Below are positions 1 through 9,090 of a stretch of 64,000 nucleotides of DNA, in pieces. Made by a program: the position numbers and the translations under genes. This stretch comes from BOKV01 sp041397525 (GTDB lineage: Bacteria; Pseudomonadota; Alphaproteobacteria; Rhizobiales; Rhizobiaceae), in assembly GCA_041397525.1 (NCBI GenBank), contig JAWKWL010000001.1, forward strand, positions 310,001-374,000. Direction: 5' to 3'. Each line of letters opens with the position of its first letter. Within the stretch, counting starts at the first letter, position 1. Under the pieces are notes generated by a model that was given only the letters and a program-made list of their open reading frames with translations, searched no databases and had not been told where the DNA came from.

Positions 1-1708
1 TGATGGCCCGCGCGATCCTCGTCGAAGACCCGGTCGATGTGCTGGCGAGTTTTTCAAGGCGGGAACGGAATTCGGCCATCAGCGCATCGCCTGTCAGCGC
101 GCCGCCGTTTTCGCTTGCTGCAAGCCCGGCCTGCGCCAGTTGCGCCCGGTCGGGAAATACGAGAATGCCGATATCATGCTTGTCATGGCCCGTAACAACA
201 ATGTCCTGCACGAGCGGTGCCAGCGCGGCAATCGCACTCAGCCGGATTTGAGCAGCCCGCACCCAGGTGCCGCTCAGCAGCTTGAAGTCCTCGGAAATGC
301 GCCCATCAAAGGCAAGGCCGGTCTCGAGCCGGGCAGGATCGGCTAGACGCACCGCGTCACCGGTGATGAGATAGCCTTCCGTGTCAAAAGCCTCTGCCGT
401 CTTTTCAGGGTCGTGGAAATAACCCTTCATCACATTGGGGCCCTTGACCCGTAATTCGAAACGTCCCTCCCCTTCCTCGGTCAGCTTCACGGAAATTCCG
501 GGCATCGGCACACCGATAAGACCCGAGCGGTCTACCGGCTCATGCACCAGCAGCGTTGCAGGTGCGGTTTCCGTCATCCCCCAGCTTGATGTCATGAGCG
601 GCCTTCTGCCGCTTTCGGCAATGGCGAAATCCTCCAATGCCCGCCAGATGTCCTGCGGCAGCGAGGCGCCCGAATAGAAAATCATGTCGAGACCGGCGAA
701 GAAGCGGCGGCGCAAGGCCTCATCCCTGCTGAAAGCCTGAACCAGCATTGCATAGGCAATCGGCACGTTGAAGGCGATGGTACCCGCATGCATCGACAGG
801 TTTTCAAGCGAGCGGGCAAAGCCGTCCTTTGTCGGCTTGCCGTCATCAATGTAGATGCTACCGCCATTCGACAGCATCAGGTTGAAATTGTGGCTGCCGC
901 CAAAGACATGGTTCCAGGGCAGCCAGTCGACGATCTTAGGCGGATGCGCATGGAGAAACGGAAAACAGCCACCGATTTGCGCCTGGTTCACACACATCAT
1001 GCCATGCGTGGTCATCACGCCTTTCGGCATTGAGGTGGAGCCGGAAGTAAACAGGATTTTTGCAAGCGTGTCAGGACCAACCTCGCGATGGACGGCATCA
1101 AGCCCGTCGCCGGCGCGCGCCTCCAGCAGTTCATCAAAAGCAGTCACACCTGCCCGACCCTGGGGCCTTGAACTGACAATCTCGATACCCGAAAGCACTT
1201 CGAGTGCCAAAGCATCGCCAAACCGCGCAGCATCATCGACAAAAACCAGGCCGGGCCGCACCAGTTCAATGACATGGCGCAGCCGGTCATGCGCGCCGCG
1301 GATCAGCGAATATTGTTCTGCAACAGGTGCAACTGGAATACCGGCATATTGCGCAGCCAGTGCCAGCAAGCCGTGATCGACGCTGTTGCCGGACAGCACG
1401 ACCACCGGACGATCCGGCCCGAGGCCACGTTCGAGCAATGCAGCGGCAACTGCTCGAACCATGCCGAGCGCTTCGCCATAGGTGACTTCGCGCCATCCGG
1501 CACCAGAACGCTCCGCAATGAAGACCTGCTGCGGTTTCTCGCCAGCCCAGCGGTGCAGCCACTCACCGGTGTTGCGTGCGACTGGTCCAAGCGGTCTCGG
1601 CGAGCTCAGCAGGAAAGTGCCGCCTCCGCTATCCTCGCGACTAACGGCATGCGGAAGATACTGCCCGCCTCCGTTCAAGACCTGATGTAATCCCTGATCT
1701 GGATGCAC
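1..1708 (-). CDS. fcs: feruloyl-CoA synthase, 3' end outside window
   Basis: Acyl-CoA synthetase of the ANL (AMP-binding) superfamily. It is expected to activate ferulate or a related phenylpropenoic acid to its CoA thioester using ATP. The 569 codons in the window include the P-loop LFTSGSTSMPKG at about residues 219-230, the WLPWNHVFGGSHNF stretch typical of feruloyl-CoA synthases, and SSWGMTETAP. The frame is open through base 2, so the C-terminus lies left of the window. The start is a GTG at 1708-1706 with GGAGGA just upstream, 14 bases after the marR stop, so it is the third gene of the crotonase-marR-fcs operon. The substrate is inferred from overall resemblance and the MarR/crotonase neighbours. 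Confidence 0.85.
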   Translation of the reverse strand, partial: MHPDQGLHQVLNGGGQYLPHAVSREDSGGGTFLLSSPRPLGPVARNTGEWLHRWAGEKPQQVFIAERSGAGWREVTYGEALGMVRAVAAALLERGLGPDRPVVVLSGNSVDHGLLALAAQYAGIPVAPVAEQYSLIRGAHDRLRHVIELVRPGLVFVDDAARFGDALALEVLSGIEIVSSRPQGRAGVTAFDELLEARAGDGLDAVHREVGPDTLAKILFTSGSTSMPKGVMTTHGMMCVNQAQIGGCFPFLHAHPPKIVDWLPWNHVFGGSHNFNLMLSNGGSIYIDDGKPTKDGFARSLENLSMHAGTIAFNVPIAYAMLVQAFSRDEALRRRFFAGLDMIFYSGASLPQDIWRALEDFAIAESGRRPLMTSSWGMTETAPATLLVHEPVDRSGLIGVPMPGISVKLTEEGEGRFELRVKGPNVMKGYFHDPEKTAEAFDTEGYLITGDAVRLADPARLETGLAFDGRISEDFKLLSGTWVRAAQIRLSAIAALAPLVQDIVVTGHDKHDIGILVFPDRAQLAQAGLAASENGGALTGDALMAEFRSRLEKLASTSTGSSTRIARAI

Positions 1709-1722
1709 GTATCAGTCCTCCA

Positions 1723-2220
1723 CTATTTGGCAGCCATTTTCTCGATATGGTTGAGAACCCTTTGCGCGGCAGTAATGTCGTCCTCGCCCAACCCTGCTAT
1801 CAGCCGGTCTTCGGCGTCCCTGACCTGCGCAAAGACCTTGTCGCGCATCCGAATTCCTGCAAGCGTTGCCCTCAGCGCATAGGTCCGGCGGTCGCCCTCA
1901 ACCCTGTTCCGGGTGATGAGATCGCGGTTTTCCAGGTCGTCGACAATAAGCACCACGCCTGAACGCTCGATACTGAGTGCAGAAGCAAGCTGCGTTTGGG
2001 TCATGTCCGGCGTGTCACAAATCAGTACCAGCGCCGAAAAGCTCGCGGTGCGAAAGCCGGATTTTTCCAGGGTCGCGCGAATTTCCCCTTGCACGACCAG
2101 GTTTGCCCGCTTGATGTTGTAGCCAAGAAAACCGCGAAGGCTGTGGTCTGCGTCCCTGTTCTCATCAGCATTGCCACCGCCATCGGCAATCTTCGCCATC
2201 GGATCAGGTCTGGACCGCAT
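1723..2220 (-). CDS. MarR-family transcriptional regulator
   Basis: A 165-residue winged-helix regulator of the MarR family. The recognition region reads DMTQTQLASALSIERSGVV, and the wing contains VEGDRRTYALRAT, the DxR-type signature of the family. It lies between the crotonase gene (14-base gap) and fcs (14-base gap) in one minus-strand operon. Such regulators of hydroxycinnamate genes are usually repressors released by the CoA thioester (known for FerC/FerR types). By inference it binds the perfect palindrome at 3051-3081 and controls its own operon. The ATG at 2220 follows AAAGGG at good spacing. Confidence 0.88.
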   Translation of the reverse strand: MRSRPDPMAKIADGGGNADENRDADHSLRGFLGYNIKRANLVVQGEIRATLEKSGFRTASFSALVLICDTPDMTQTQLASALSIERSGVVLIVDDLENRDLITRNRVEGDRRTYALRATLAGIRMRDKVFAQVRDAEDRLIAGLGEDDITAAQRVLNHIEKMAAK

Positions 2221-2234
2221 TATTATAACCCTTT

Positions 2235-3008
2235 TCAGCGGAATGCCGGTTGGCGCTTTTCGAGAAAGGCTTTCAGCCCCTCCTGCGCATCAGGGCTGGT
2301 CTGGGTGAGTGCAGCACACAGCGATTCGGTGAACAATCCGTCGGCCTTGGCCATATCCTCGATCCGCGAGATCGCCTGGATCATGATATAGTTGGAAAGC
2401 CCGGCATTGCCGGCAATTCTGCCAGCTATTTCCCTTGCCATGGCGAGCGCTCCGCCCTCCCCGGCGAGATAATGCGCAAGCCCAAGCGCCACGCCTTCTT
2501 CGCCATTGTATTTGCGGCCCGTCAGCATCATCTCGATCATCCGGTCAGCACCCAATATGCGCCCGACCCGAACAGTTGCACCTCCGCCAACGAAAATGCC
2601 ACGCCGCCCCTCGGGTAATTGGAAGATTGATGAAGGTTCGGCGATCCGCACATGCGTCGAGGCCGCCAGTTCCAGGCCGCCGCCTATCACGGCACCAAAC
2701 ATGGCCGAGACAACCGGTAGCCCGCCATACTGGATCATGTCCATTACACGATGCCAGCCACGCGAATGACGCATGGTGCCCTCCGCGTCGCGCGCAACAT
2801 GCTCTGAAAGATCAAGACCAGAGCAGTAATGGCCTGCCGTTCCCGTCAGGATCGCGACTTTCACGCCCTTTGGTGGATTGGAGAAAAACGCTTCAATGGC
2901 TTCCAGCAGCCCGTCGCACATCGCATTGCGCTTTTCGGGCCGGTTCATGGTCAGCGTTGCTATCGGCCCGTCAATCTCGACAAGCAGCATCTGCGACTGC
3001 GAATCCAC
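2235..3008 (-). CDS. crotonase/enoyl-CoA hydratase family protein
   Basis: A 257-residue crotonase-fold enzyme. The oxyanion-hole segments are GHYCSGLDLSE (residues 59-69) and MFGAVIGGGLELA (103-115). E133 in LPEGRRGIF sits where crotonases carry a catalytic glutamate. Next to feruloyl-CoA synthase the likely job is hydration of feruloyl-CoA, either with retro-aldol release of vanillin (HCHL/Ech type) or as a step of a CoA-dependent beta-oxidation route. The sequence does not decide between these. The start is GTG at 3008 behind GGGAGGA. It is the first gene of the operon, directly downstream of the palindrome-covered promoter. Confidence 0.85.
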   Translation of the reverse strand: MDSQSQMLLVEIDGPIATLTMNRPEKRNAMCDGLLEAIEAFFSNPPKGVKVAILTGTAGHYCSGLDLSEHVARDAEGTMRHSRGWHRVMDMIQYGGLPVVSAMFGAVIGGGLELAASTHVRIAEPSSIFQLPEGRRGIFVGGGATVRVGRILGADRMIEMMLTGRKYNGEEGVALGLAHYLAGEGGALAMAREIAGRIAGNAGLSNYIMIQAISRIEDMAKADGLFTESLCAALTQTSPDAQEGLKAFLEKRQPAFR

Positions 3009-3039
3009 CGATATTCCTCCCTCACCATGTAATTGAGGG

Positions 3040-3081
3040 ATTGTTCATGTGCGTGATTGTTATGTCAAGTAACAATCACGC
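3040..3081 (-). promoter_or_regulatory. promoter with 12-bp perfect inverted repeat (probable MarR operator)
   Basis: Bases 3051-3062 (GCGTGATTGTTA) and 3070-3081 (TAACAATCACGC) are exact reverse complements around a 7-base spacer. On the minus strand the spacer holds a consensus -35 TTGACA (3068-3063), with AACAAT (3045-3040) 17 bases further on as a possible -10. A dimeric repressor bound here would cover the -35 box. The site is 43 bases upstream of the crotonase GTG. There is no T-run after either arm, so it is not a normal intrinsic terminator of the upstream flavoprotein gene. Confidence 0.75.
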
Positions 3082-3111
3082 AACTGTCAGGGACAGGCGC
3101 GTTGGAGGAAT

Positions 3112-5562
3112 TTACATGCGCACCCGAAGCGCCTGCGGGTCATACATCGGCTTGAGGGACGCCTCGGCCGCGAAACGCTCTCCGGCAATCTCTATTTCAT
3201 AGCTTGACGCAAGCACGGCTTCAGCACTTTCGCCTTCGCAAGGCACATACCCCATGGCAATTGCCCCGCCGAGGAAATGCCCGTAGCTGCCTGACGTGAC
3301 ATGCGAAACGATCTTGCCGTCCCGGATGAGCGGTTCATTGTGATAGACCAGCGGCTCGGGATCGGTCAGCTTGAACTGCACCATGCGGCGTTTGAGACCT
3401 TCTTCCTTCTTGCGCAGCACCGCGTCCCGCCCGATGAATTCGCCCTTGCCGGTTCTCACGGCAAAGCCGAGGCCCGCCTCCAATACGTGGTCCTCGTCAG
3501 TGATGTCGTGACCGAAATGCCGGAATGCCTTTTCAATCCGGCACGAATCGAGCGTGTGCAACCCGCACAGTTTCAGGCCGTGGTCCTCACCTGCCTCCAC
3601 AAGAGCCTCGAACACATGCGCTGTCTGGTCAGCCGAGACATAGAGTTCCCAGCCGAGCTCGCCGACATAGGTTACACGATGCGCCCGCGCCAGGCCCATG
3701 CCGATTTCGATTTCCTGTGCAGTGCCGAACGGATGCGCATCATTGGTGAGATCTGCGGGGCTCACGCGGTTGATCAGTTCGCGCGACTTCGGCCCCATCA
3801 CGCAAAGCACCGATTCGGACGCAGTTATGTCGGTGATGACAACAAACTCATCGCCGCCGAGATTGCGCCGCAGCCATGACAGGTCACGCTGTAGCGTGGC
3901 ACCGGGAACCACCAGGAAAAACGCATTCTCGCTGAGCCGGGTGATCGTCAGATCGCTTTCAATGCCACCATGCCTGTTCAGCATCTGGGTGTAGACGATC
4001 CGACCAGCCGCCACATCCATGTCATTGGCGCACAGCCTTTGCAGGAAGTTGAGTGCATCGCGCCCCTCTACCCTGATCTTGCCAAATGACGTCATGTCAA
4101 ACAGGCCAACCCCTTCGCGCACGGCCATGTGTTCGCGCTTGCGGTTGTCAAACCAGTTCTGCCGTTTCCACGAATAGCGGTATTCGCGTTCCTGTCCGGG
4201 TTCGGCAAACCAGTTTGCCCGCTCCCATCCGGCCACTTCCCCGAAAACCGCACCGCGCGCTTTGAGATGTTCGTGGATTGGCGAGCGCCGCACTCCCCTT
4301 GCCGTTGCCATCTGCCGATAGGGGAAATGGTCGGCATACAGAAGGCCGAGTGTCTCCGTCGAGCGATGATAGAGATAGCTCTTGTTCGCCTGGAAAGGCT
4401 GAACGCGGCGGATGTCAACATCCCAAAGATCGAAGGGCGGTTCACCCGCATCCATCCATTGCGCCAGTGCCATACCGGCACCACCCGATGACTGGATACC
4501 GATGGAATTGTAGCCGCAGGCGAGCCAGTAATTGGCGACATTCGGCGCTTCGCCGAGATAATAGCGGTCATCCGGCGTAAAGCTTTCCGGACCGTTGAAG
4601 AAGGTGTGGATTCCGGTTTCTGCGAGCATCGGCATGCGCCTGACCGCCTGTTCGAGGATCGGCTCGAAATGGTCGAAATCCTCCGGCAACTGGTCGAAGC
4701 AGAAATCTTCCGGTATGCCGCCCATGCCCCACGGCTTGGCTACCGGCTCGAAGGCACCCAGCAATATCTTCCCCGCATCTTCCTTGTAATAGGCGCATTC
4801 ATCGGGAACGCGCAGCACCGGCAACCGCTCCAGACCCGCAATGGGCTCCGTCACGATATAAAAATGCTCGCAGGCATGCAGGGGCACGGCAACGCCAGCC
4901 ATGCGGCCGACCTCATGCGCCCACATGCCCGCACAGTTGACGACATGCTCGCATTCGATCGTTACTGTCTCGCCGCCTTGCGTGACTACTACGCCACTCA
5001 CCCTGCCCTTGTCGGTGTGAATCGCGTCCACACGGGCATGCTCAACAATGGTGGCACCCATTGCCCGCGCGCCCTTGGCAAGCGCCAGCGCGATATTGGC
5101 CGGGTCCGCCTGTCCGTCCTTCTCGATCCAAAGCGCGCCCTTTACGTCGCCGATTTCCAGATGCGGGTATCGGTTTTTCGCTTCGTCAGGAGAAATCTCC
5201 TCTACCGCAACACCATAGGCCCTTGCCATCGACGCATTGCGATAAAGCTCTTCCTTGCGTTCGGATGTCAGCGCCAGCGAAATCGAGCCGGTGGCGCGCA
5301 TGCCCGTCGCAACCCCGGTCTCATCCTCCAGGTTGAGATAGAGATCAGCGGAATATTTGGCGAGCCGCGTCATGTTGGCGGTGGCCCTCAGCTGCCCGAT
5401 CAGTCCGGCAGCATGCCAGGTCGTGCCGCTGGTCAATTGCTTGCGCTCCAGGAGCACAACGTCCTTCCAGCCGAGCTTGGCCAGATGATATGCGACCGAG
5501 CAGCCCGAAACACCGCCGCCAATTATGACAACCCGGGCTTTTTGCGGAAGTGAACTGGCCAT
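3112..5562 (-). CDS. FAD-dependent dimethylglycine/sarcosine dehydrogenase family protein with GcvT domain
   Basis: An 816-residue two-part flavoenzyme. The N-terminal half has the dinucleotide-binding motif GGGVSG (residues 15-20) and TSGTTWHAAGL, where H50 matches the histidine that carries covalent FAD in dimethylglycine and sarcosine dehydrogenases. The C-terminal half is an aminomethyltransferase (GcvT) domain that passes the released C1 unit to tetrahydrofolate. The likely reaction is oxidative N-demethylation of dimethylglycine or sarcosine. The ATG at 5562 follows GGAAAGG, and the fold begins just after it. A GTG at 5613 would add 17 residues, but its purine run touches the codon. Two inverted repeats lie upstream (5631-5692). 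Confidence 0.87.
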   Translation of the reverse strand: MASSLPQKARVVIIGGGVSGCSVAYHLAKLGWKDVVLLERKQLTSGTTWHAAGLIGQLRATANMTRLAKYSADLYLNLEDETGVATGMRATGSISLALTSERKEELYRNASMARAYGVAVEEISPDEAKNRYPHLEIGDVKGALWIEKDGQADPANIALALAKGARAMGATIVEHARVDAIHTDKGRVSGVVVTQGGETVTIECEHVVNCAGMWAHEVGRMAGVAVPLHACEHFYIVTEPIAGLERLPVLRVPDECAYYKEDAGKILLGAFEPVAKPWGMGGIPEDFCFDQLPEDFDHFEPILEQAVRRMPMLAETGIHTFFNGPESFTPDDRYYLGEAPNVANYWLACGYNSIGIQSSGGAGMALAQWMDAGEPPFDLWDVDIRRVQPFQANKSYLYHRSTETLGLLYADHFPYRQMATARGVRRSPIHEHLKARGAVFGEVAGWERANWFAEPGQEREYRYSWKRQNWFDNRKREHMAVREGVGLFDMTSFGKIRVEGRDALNFLQRLCANDMDVAAGRIVYTQMLNRHGGIESDLTITRLSENAFFLVVPGATLQRDLSWLRRNLGGDEFVVITDITASESVLCVMGPKSRELINRVSPADLTNDAHPFGTAQEIEIGMGLARAHRVTYVGELGWELYVSADQTAHVFEALVEAGEDHGLKLCGLHTLDSCRIEKAFRHFGHDITDEDHVLEAGLGFAVRTGKGEFIGRDAVLRKKEEGLKRRMVQFKLTDPEPLVYHNEPLIRDGKIVSHVTSGSYGHFLGGAIAMGYVPCEGESAEAVLASSYEIEIAGERFAAEASLKPMYDPQALRVRM

Positions 5563-5630
5563 ATAGTCACGCCTTTCCAGCATCGGTTGCGGAAATGGCG
5601 AACCTGAATTCACCCCTCACCGCCCCATGA

Positions 5631-5692
5631 AATGAAATTTTCAAGAAAAATTTCATTTTTCAAGAAAAAGCGCAAGCAGATTTTCGAAAATC
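5631..5692 (-). promoter_or_regulatory. two inverted repeats and a direct repeat upstream of the flavoprotein gene
   Basis: 5631-5657 is a perfect 11-bp inverted repeat (AATGAAATTTT / AAAATTTCATT, 5-base loop). The segment TTTCAAGAAAAA occurs twice, beginning at about 5639 and 5658. 5679-5692 is a separate 14-base palindrome, GATTTTCGAAAATC. The AT-rich block stands out from the GC-rich surroundings and lies 70-130 bases upstream of the ATG at 5562, where promoter and operator sites are expected. Which regulator binds is unknown. Confidence 0.5.
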
Positions 5693-5729
5693 AGGTCCCA
5701 TGGCCGTCCGGCAAGGAAGCGGGACGCCG

Positions 5730-6629
5730 CTATTCCAGTCTTGAAGGAAAGCCCGGCGCACGAAGGTCCGTCTCAAGGACATCCTCAAGCAGCTTGACGA
5801 TCTGCGTTGACTGCGCTGATCCACCATAAGCCGCCTTGCCCTTGACGAAGGTCTGGTTGGTCAATCCCGCAAGGTCCAGCGGAACCCCGAACTCACGACC
5901 AAAATTCATGGCAAAGCCGAGATCCTTCAGCGCCAGGTCCATCGTGAAGGCAATGTCATAGCTGCCATTGAGGATCAACTGGCCTTCGGTTTCATGCACG
6001 AAACTGGTGCCCGAGCTTGCCTTGATCGCGGCCCAGGATTTGGCGAGATCAAGTCCACCGCGTTTCGCCAGCATCAGCGCCTCGCCATCCGCCACCAGAT
6101 GGATGAAGGCCAGCATGTTGGTAATCACCTTGATGATTGCGGCTGAGCCGAGCGGCCCCATGTGGAAAATCTGGTCGCCCATGGCTTGGAGCGCTGGCAA
6201 ATGCCGGTCGAACATGTCCTGATCACCGCCGGCAAGCATCGTGATCTTGCCCTGCGCAGCCAGATGCACCCCGCCGGTGACAGGCAATTCCATTGCGCGC
6301 ACCTGCTTTTCAGCTGCCATGGCCGCAAGCCGCTGGATTTCATCGCGCCCGAGCGTCGACATTTCGATCCAGTCCGTGCCCGGTCTGGCATGTGCCAAAA
6401 TCTCACCCAGCACTTTTTCCGATACTGTAGGCGATGGCAGGCAGGTGATGACAGCATCCACGTTGGCGGCAAGTTCGCCAACGCTGTTGGCCCATTTCCC
6501 TCCGGCATCGGTCAGGCGCCTGCCAAGGTCACGATTGACATCGTGGACAGTTACCTCAAAGCCCTCACGCAACAGGCTTGCAGCCAGATGCCCGCCCAGA
6601 TTGCCCAATCCGATATAGCCATAGCGCAT
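5730..6629 (-). CDS. beta-hydroxyacid dehydrogenase (3-hydroxyisobutyrate dehydrogenase family)
   Basis: A 299-residue NAD(P)-dependent dehydrogenase. The Rossmann motif GYIGLGNLGG lies at residues 4-13. The substrate motif is represented by LPVTGGV, and the catalytic lysine is in KVITNMLAF. Family members oxidise 3-hydroxyisobutyrate or reduce tartronate semialdehyde, and the sequence alone does not settle which applies here. It is on the same strand as the flavoprotein gene but separated by 167 bases holding palindromes, so the two may be transcribed separately. Confidence 0.82.
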   Translation of the reverse strand: MRYGYIGLGNLGGHLAASLLREGFEVTVHDVNRDLGRRLTDAGGKWANSVGELAANVDAVITCLPSPTVSEKVLGEILAHARPGTDWIEMSTLGRDEIQRLAAMAAEKQVRAMELPVTGGVHLAAQGKITMLAGGDQDMFDRHLPALQAMGDQIFHMGPLGSAAIIKVITNMLAFIHLVADGEALMLAKRGGLDLAKSWAAIKASSGTSFVHETEGQLILNGSYDIAFTMDLALKDLGFAMNFGREFGVPLDLAGLTNQTFVKGKAAYGGSAQSTQIVKLLEDVLETDLRAPGFPSRLE

Positions 6630-6741
6630 GTTTTTCTCCCGGTTGCTGCAGCAAATTCAAGCCACACGAAACCCGATCCGGTCAACGGGTGCGACGTCCT
6701 TTCACGCCAGACGGTGTCGGTTTTGGAGAAGTCCGCAAATA

Positions 6742-7680
6742 TCAGCGGCGCGGAGCAGCGATGAACTCGGCATCATCGCCCGGCGGCAACCGAAAACGGC
6801 CATGTTCGAAGTCCCCCGCACGCCAGGCTTCCTTTGCAGCCTCGATCCTGTCGCGCGAGGAGGCAACGAAATTCCACCAGATATACCGCGGCCCGCCCAT
6901 CGTGTCACCGCCGAGCACCATGATCCGGGCTCCAGCCTCCCCGGCAATGACGGCCATGGCATCCCCGGGCCGAAACACCATCATCCGCCCTGCCTCGAAT
7001 AGTTCGCCAGCGATCCTGAGTGAACCTTCAAGAACATAGATACCCCGGTCTTCATGATCCTGTGGCAGTGGCAGTTTTGCACCTGCCTTCAATACCGCAT
7101 CGGCATAAAACATGCGGCTCGAAGTGGTAACCGGCGAGACCGCACCCCAGGCATCGCCCAGGATCAGTCGCACCGACTTCCCTTCACCCTCAATGAGCGG
7201 AAGGCTTGCCTTGCCGTGATGTTCGAAGCTGGCATCGATTTCCTCGGCATCTTCCGGCAACGCCACCCAGGTCTGGATTCCGCTTAGCTTGTGCCCGCCA
7301 AGCCGTGTCGCTTCGCTGGTACGTTCGGAATGTGTGATCCCCTTGCCGGCAATCATCCAGTTCACGTCACCGGGACGGATCAACTGGCTCGTACCAAGGG
7401 AATCGCGATGGCAGAATTCGCCCTCCACAAGATAGGTAACAGTCGCAAGGCCGATATGCGGGTGCGGGCGCACATCAATGCCCTGCCCCGTCAGGAACTC
7501 AACCGGCCCCACCTGGTCAAAGAAAATGAAGGGACCTACCATTTGCCGCTTCGGTGCAGGCAAGGCACGTCGCACCTCGAAGCCATCAATATCGCGCACC
7601 CTCGGCACGATGACCGTTTCGAGTGTCTCGGCAGAAGTCCCGTCTTGCCCAACCGCGCCGAACACCGGATTCCAGCTCAT
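6742..7680 (-). CDS. pirin family protein
   Basis: A 312-residue double cupin. The N-terminal cupin carries the metal-binding HPHIGLATVTYL and a later GKGITHSERT, both typical of bacterial pirins. The C-terminal cupin domain follows from about residue 170. Pirins have been linked to quercetin dioxygenase activity and to protein-protein regulation, so the physiological role here is open. It stands alone between the hydroxyacid dehydrogenase and gcdH. Confidence 0.88.
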   Translation of the reverse strand: MSWNPVFGAVGQDGTSAETLETVIVPRVRDIDGFEVRRALPAPKRQMVGPFIFFDQVGPVEFLTGQGIDVRPHPHIGLATVTYLVEGEFCHRDSLGTSQLIRPGDVNWMIAGKGITHSERTSEATRLGGHKLSGIQTWVALPEDAEEIDASFEHHGKASLPLIEGEGKSVRLILGDAWGAVSPVTTSSRMFYADAVLKAGAKLPLPQDHEDRGIYVLEGSLRIAGELFEAGRMMVFRPGDAMAVIAGEAGARIMVLGGDTMGGPRYIWWNFVASSRDRIEAAKEAWRAGDFEHGRFRLPPGDDAEFIAAPRR

Positions 7681-7755
7681 GACCTTCTCCTTCCGGTGAA
7701 ATGTCCTCCCCAGATGGAAACAACGGAAATCAATTACAACGCGAAAGCGGCTCCA

Positions 7756-7782
7756 AGCCGGTAAACTCCGTGTTTACCGGCT
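7756..7782 (-). terminator. hairpin after gcdH
   Basis: Perfect 11-bp inverted repeat AGCCGGTAAAC / GTTTACCGGCT with a 5-base loop, 12 bases beyond the gcdH stop. It lacks a clear U-tract in the minus direction, so it may be an RNA 3'-end protector or a weak terminator. Confidence 0.5.
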
Positions 7783-7793
7783 CTGGAATTGCA

Positions 7794-8999
7794 TCACATG
7801 AAAGCCTGGATGCCGGTCTGGGCACGACCCAGGATCAGCGCATGTATGTCATGCGTGCCTTCATAGGTATTGACCGCTTCAAGATTCATCACATGCCGGA
7901 TCACGCCATATTCGTCCGAAACGCCATTGCCGCCATGCATGTCGCGCGCAGTGCGGGCGATGTCGAGCGCCTTGCCGCAATTGTTGCGCTTCATCAGCGA
8001 GATCAGTTCGGCCGGTGCACGGCCCTCATCCATCATCCGTCCAAGCCGCAGCGAGCCCTGCAATCCGAGGGAAATCTCGGTCTGCATGTCAGCGAGCTTC
8101 TTCTGGATCAGTTGGTTGGCGGCAAGTGGTTTGCCGAACTGCTTGCGGTCAAGCACATAGTTGCGCGCCTGTTTCCAGCACGATTCAGCAGCGCCCATCG
8201 CTCCCCATGAAATTCCGTAGCGTGCCCGGTTGAGGCAACCAAACGGACCCGCCAGACCCGAGACATTCGGCAGCAGGTTCTCTTCCGGCACAAACACCTC
8301 TTCCATCTGGATCATGCCGGTGACGGAGGCGCGAAGCGAAAACTTGCCTTCGATCTTCGGCGTTTCCAGCCCCTTCATGCCTCGCTCAAGAACAAACCCG
8401 CGTATCTTGTTGTCATGGGCGGCGGACTTGGCCCAGACAATGCAAATGTCGGCTACCGGCGAATTGGTAATCCAGTTCTTCGCGCCGGAGACGAGATAGC
8501 CGCCGTCAACGGGCTTGGCCCGCGTTATCATGCCGCCAGGATCGGACCCGTGGTCCGGCTCGGTTAGGCCGAAACATCCGATCCATTCACCGGCTGCCAG
8601 TTTCGGCAGATATTTGCGGCGTTGCTCCTCCGAGCCATAGGCATGGATCGGGTGCATCACCAGCGAGGACTGCACGCTCATCGCCGAGCGATAGCCCGAA
8701 TCGATTGCCTCAACCTCGCGTGCCACCAGTCCGTAGGACACGTAATTGACGCCCGCGCCGCCATATTCTTCCGGGGTTGTCGGTCCCAGAAAGCCGATTT
8801 CTCCCATCTCGTTCATGATTTCACGATGGAAGATTTCGTGCCGGTTGGCCTCAATCACCCGCGATGCAAGCCGGTCCTGGCAGTAGGATCGGGCCGCATC
8901 GCGGATCATGCGCTCTTCTTCGCTCAATTGTTCCTCAATCAGGAACGGATCCTGCCAATCGAGTTCCGGCGGTTTTGCGCGGGCTTCTTCCGGTGTCAT
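7794..8999 (-). CDS. gcdH: glutaryl-CoA dehydrogenase
   Basis: A 401-residue acyl-CoA dehydrogenase that converts glutaryl-CoA to crotonyl-CoA and CO2 in lysine, tryptophan and aromatic degradation. The diagnostic C-terminal segment is NTYEGTHDIHALILGRA, with the catalytic base E380. The FAD-contact motif FGLTEPDHGSDPGG and the late motif ARDMHGGNGVSDEY are intact. The ATG at 8999 follows AGAGG. It is a stand-alone gene with a hairpin after it. Confidence 0.95.
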   Translation of the reverse strand: MTPEEARAKPPELDWQDPFLIEEQLSEEERMIRDAARSYCQDRLASRVIEANRHEIFHREIMNEMGEIGFLGPTTPEEYGGAGVNYVSYGLVAREVEAIDSGYRSAMSVQSSLVMHPIHAYGSEEQRRKYLPKLAAGEWIGCFGLTEPDHGSDPGGMITRAKPVDGGYLVSGAKNWITNSPVADICIVWAKSAAHDNKIRGFVLERGMKGLETPKIEGKFSLRASVTGMIQMEEVFVPEENLLPNVSGLAGPFGCLNRARYGISWGAMGAAESCWKQARNYVLDRKQFGKPLAANQLIQKKLADMQTEISLGLQGSLRLGRMMDEGRAPAELISLMKRNNCGKALDIARTARDMHGGNGVSDEYGVIRHVMNLEAVNTYEGTHDIHALILGRAQTGIQAFM

Positions 9000-9090
9000 T
9001 TCTTACCTCTGGATCATTGCAGTGCGTCCGCGAAACAAGCACAAGCCAACTCCGGCGCAAAGCCCGAATTTGGTGAAAAGCGATATTTGT

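Noticed and set aside
4606..5553. 315-codon open frame on the plus strand
   Set aside because: Antisense to the FAD domain of the dimethylglycine dehydrogenase-like gene. It has no ribosome site and no family features.
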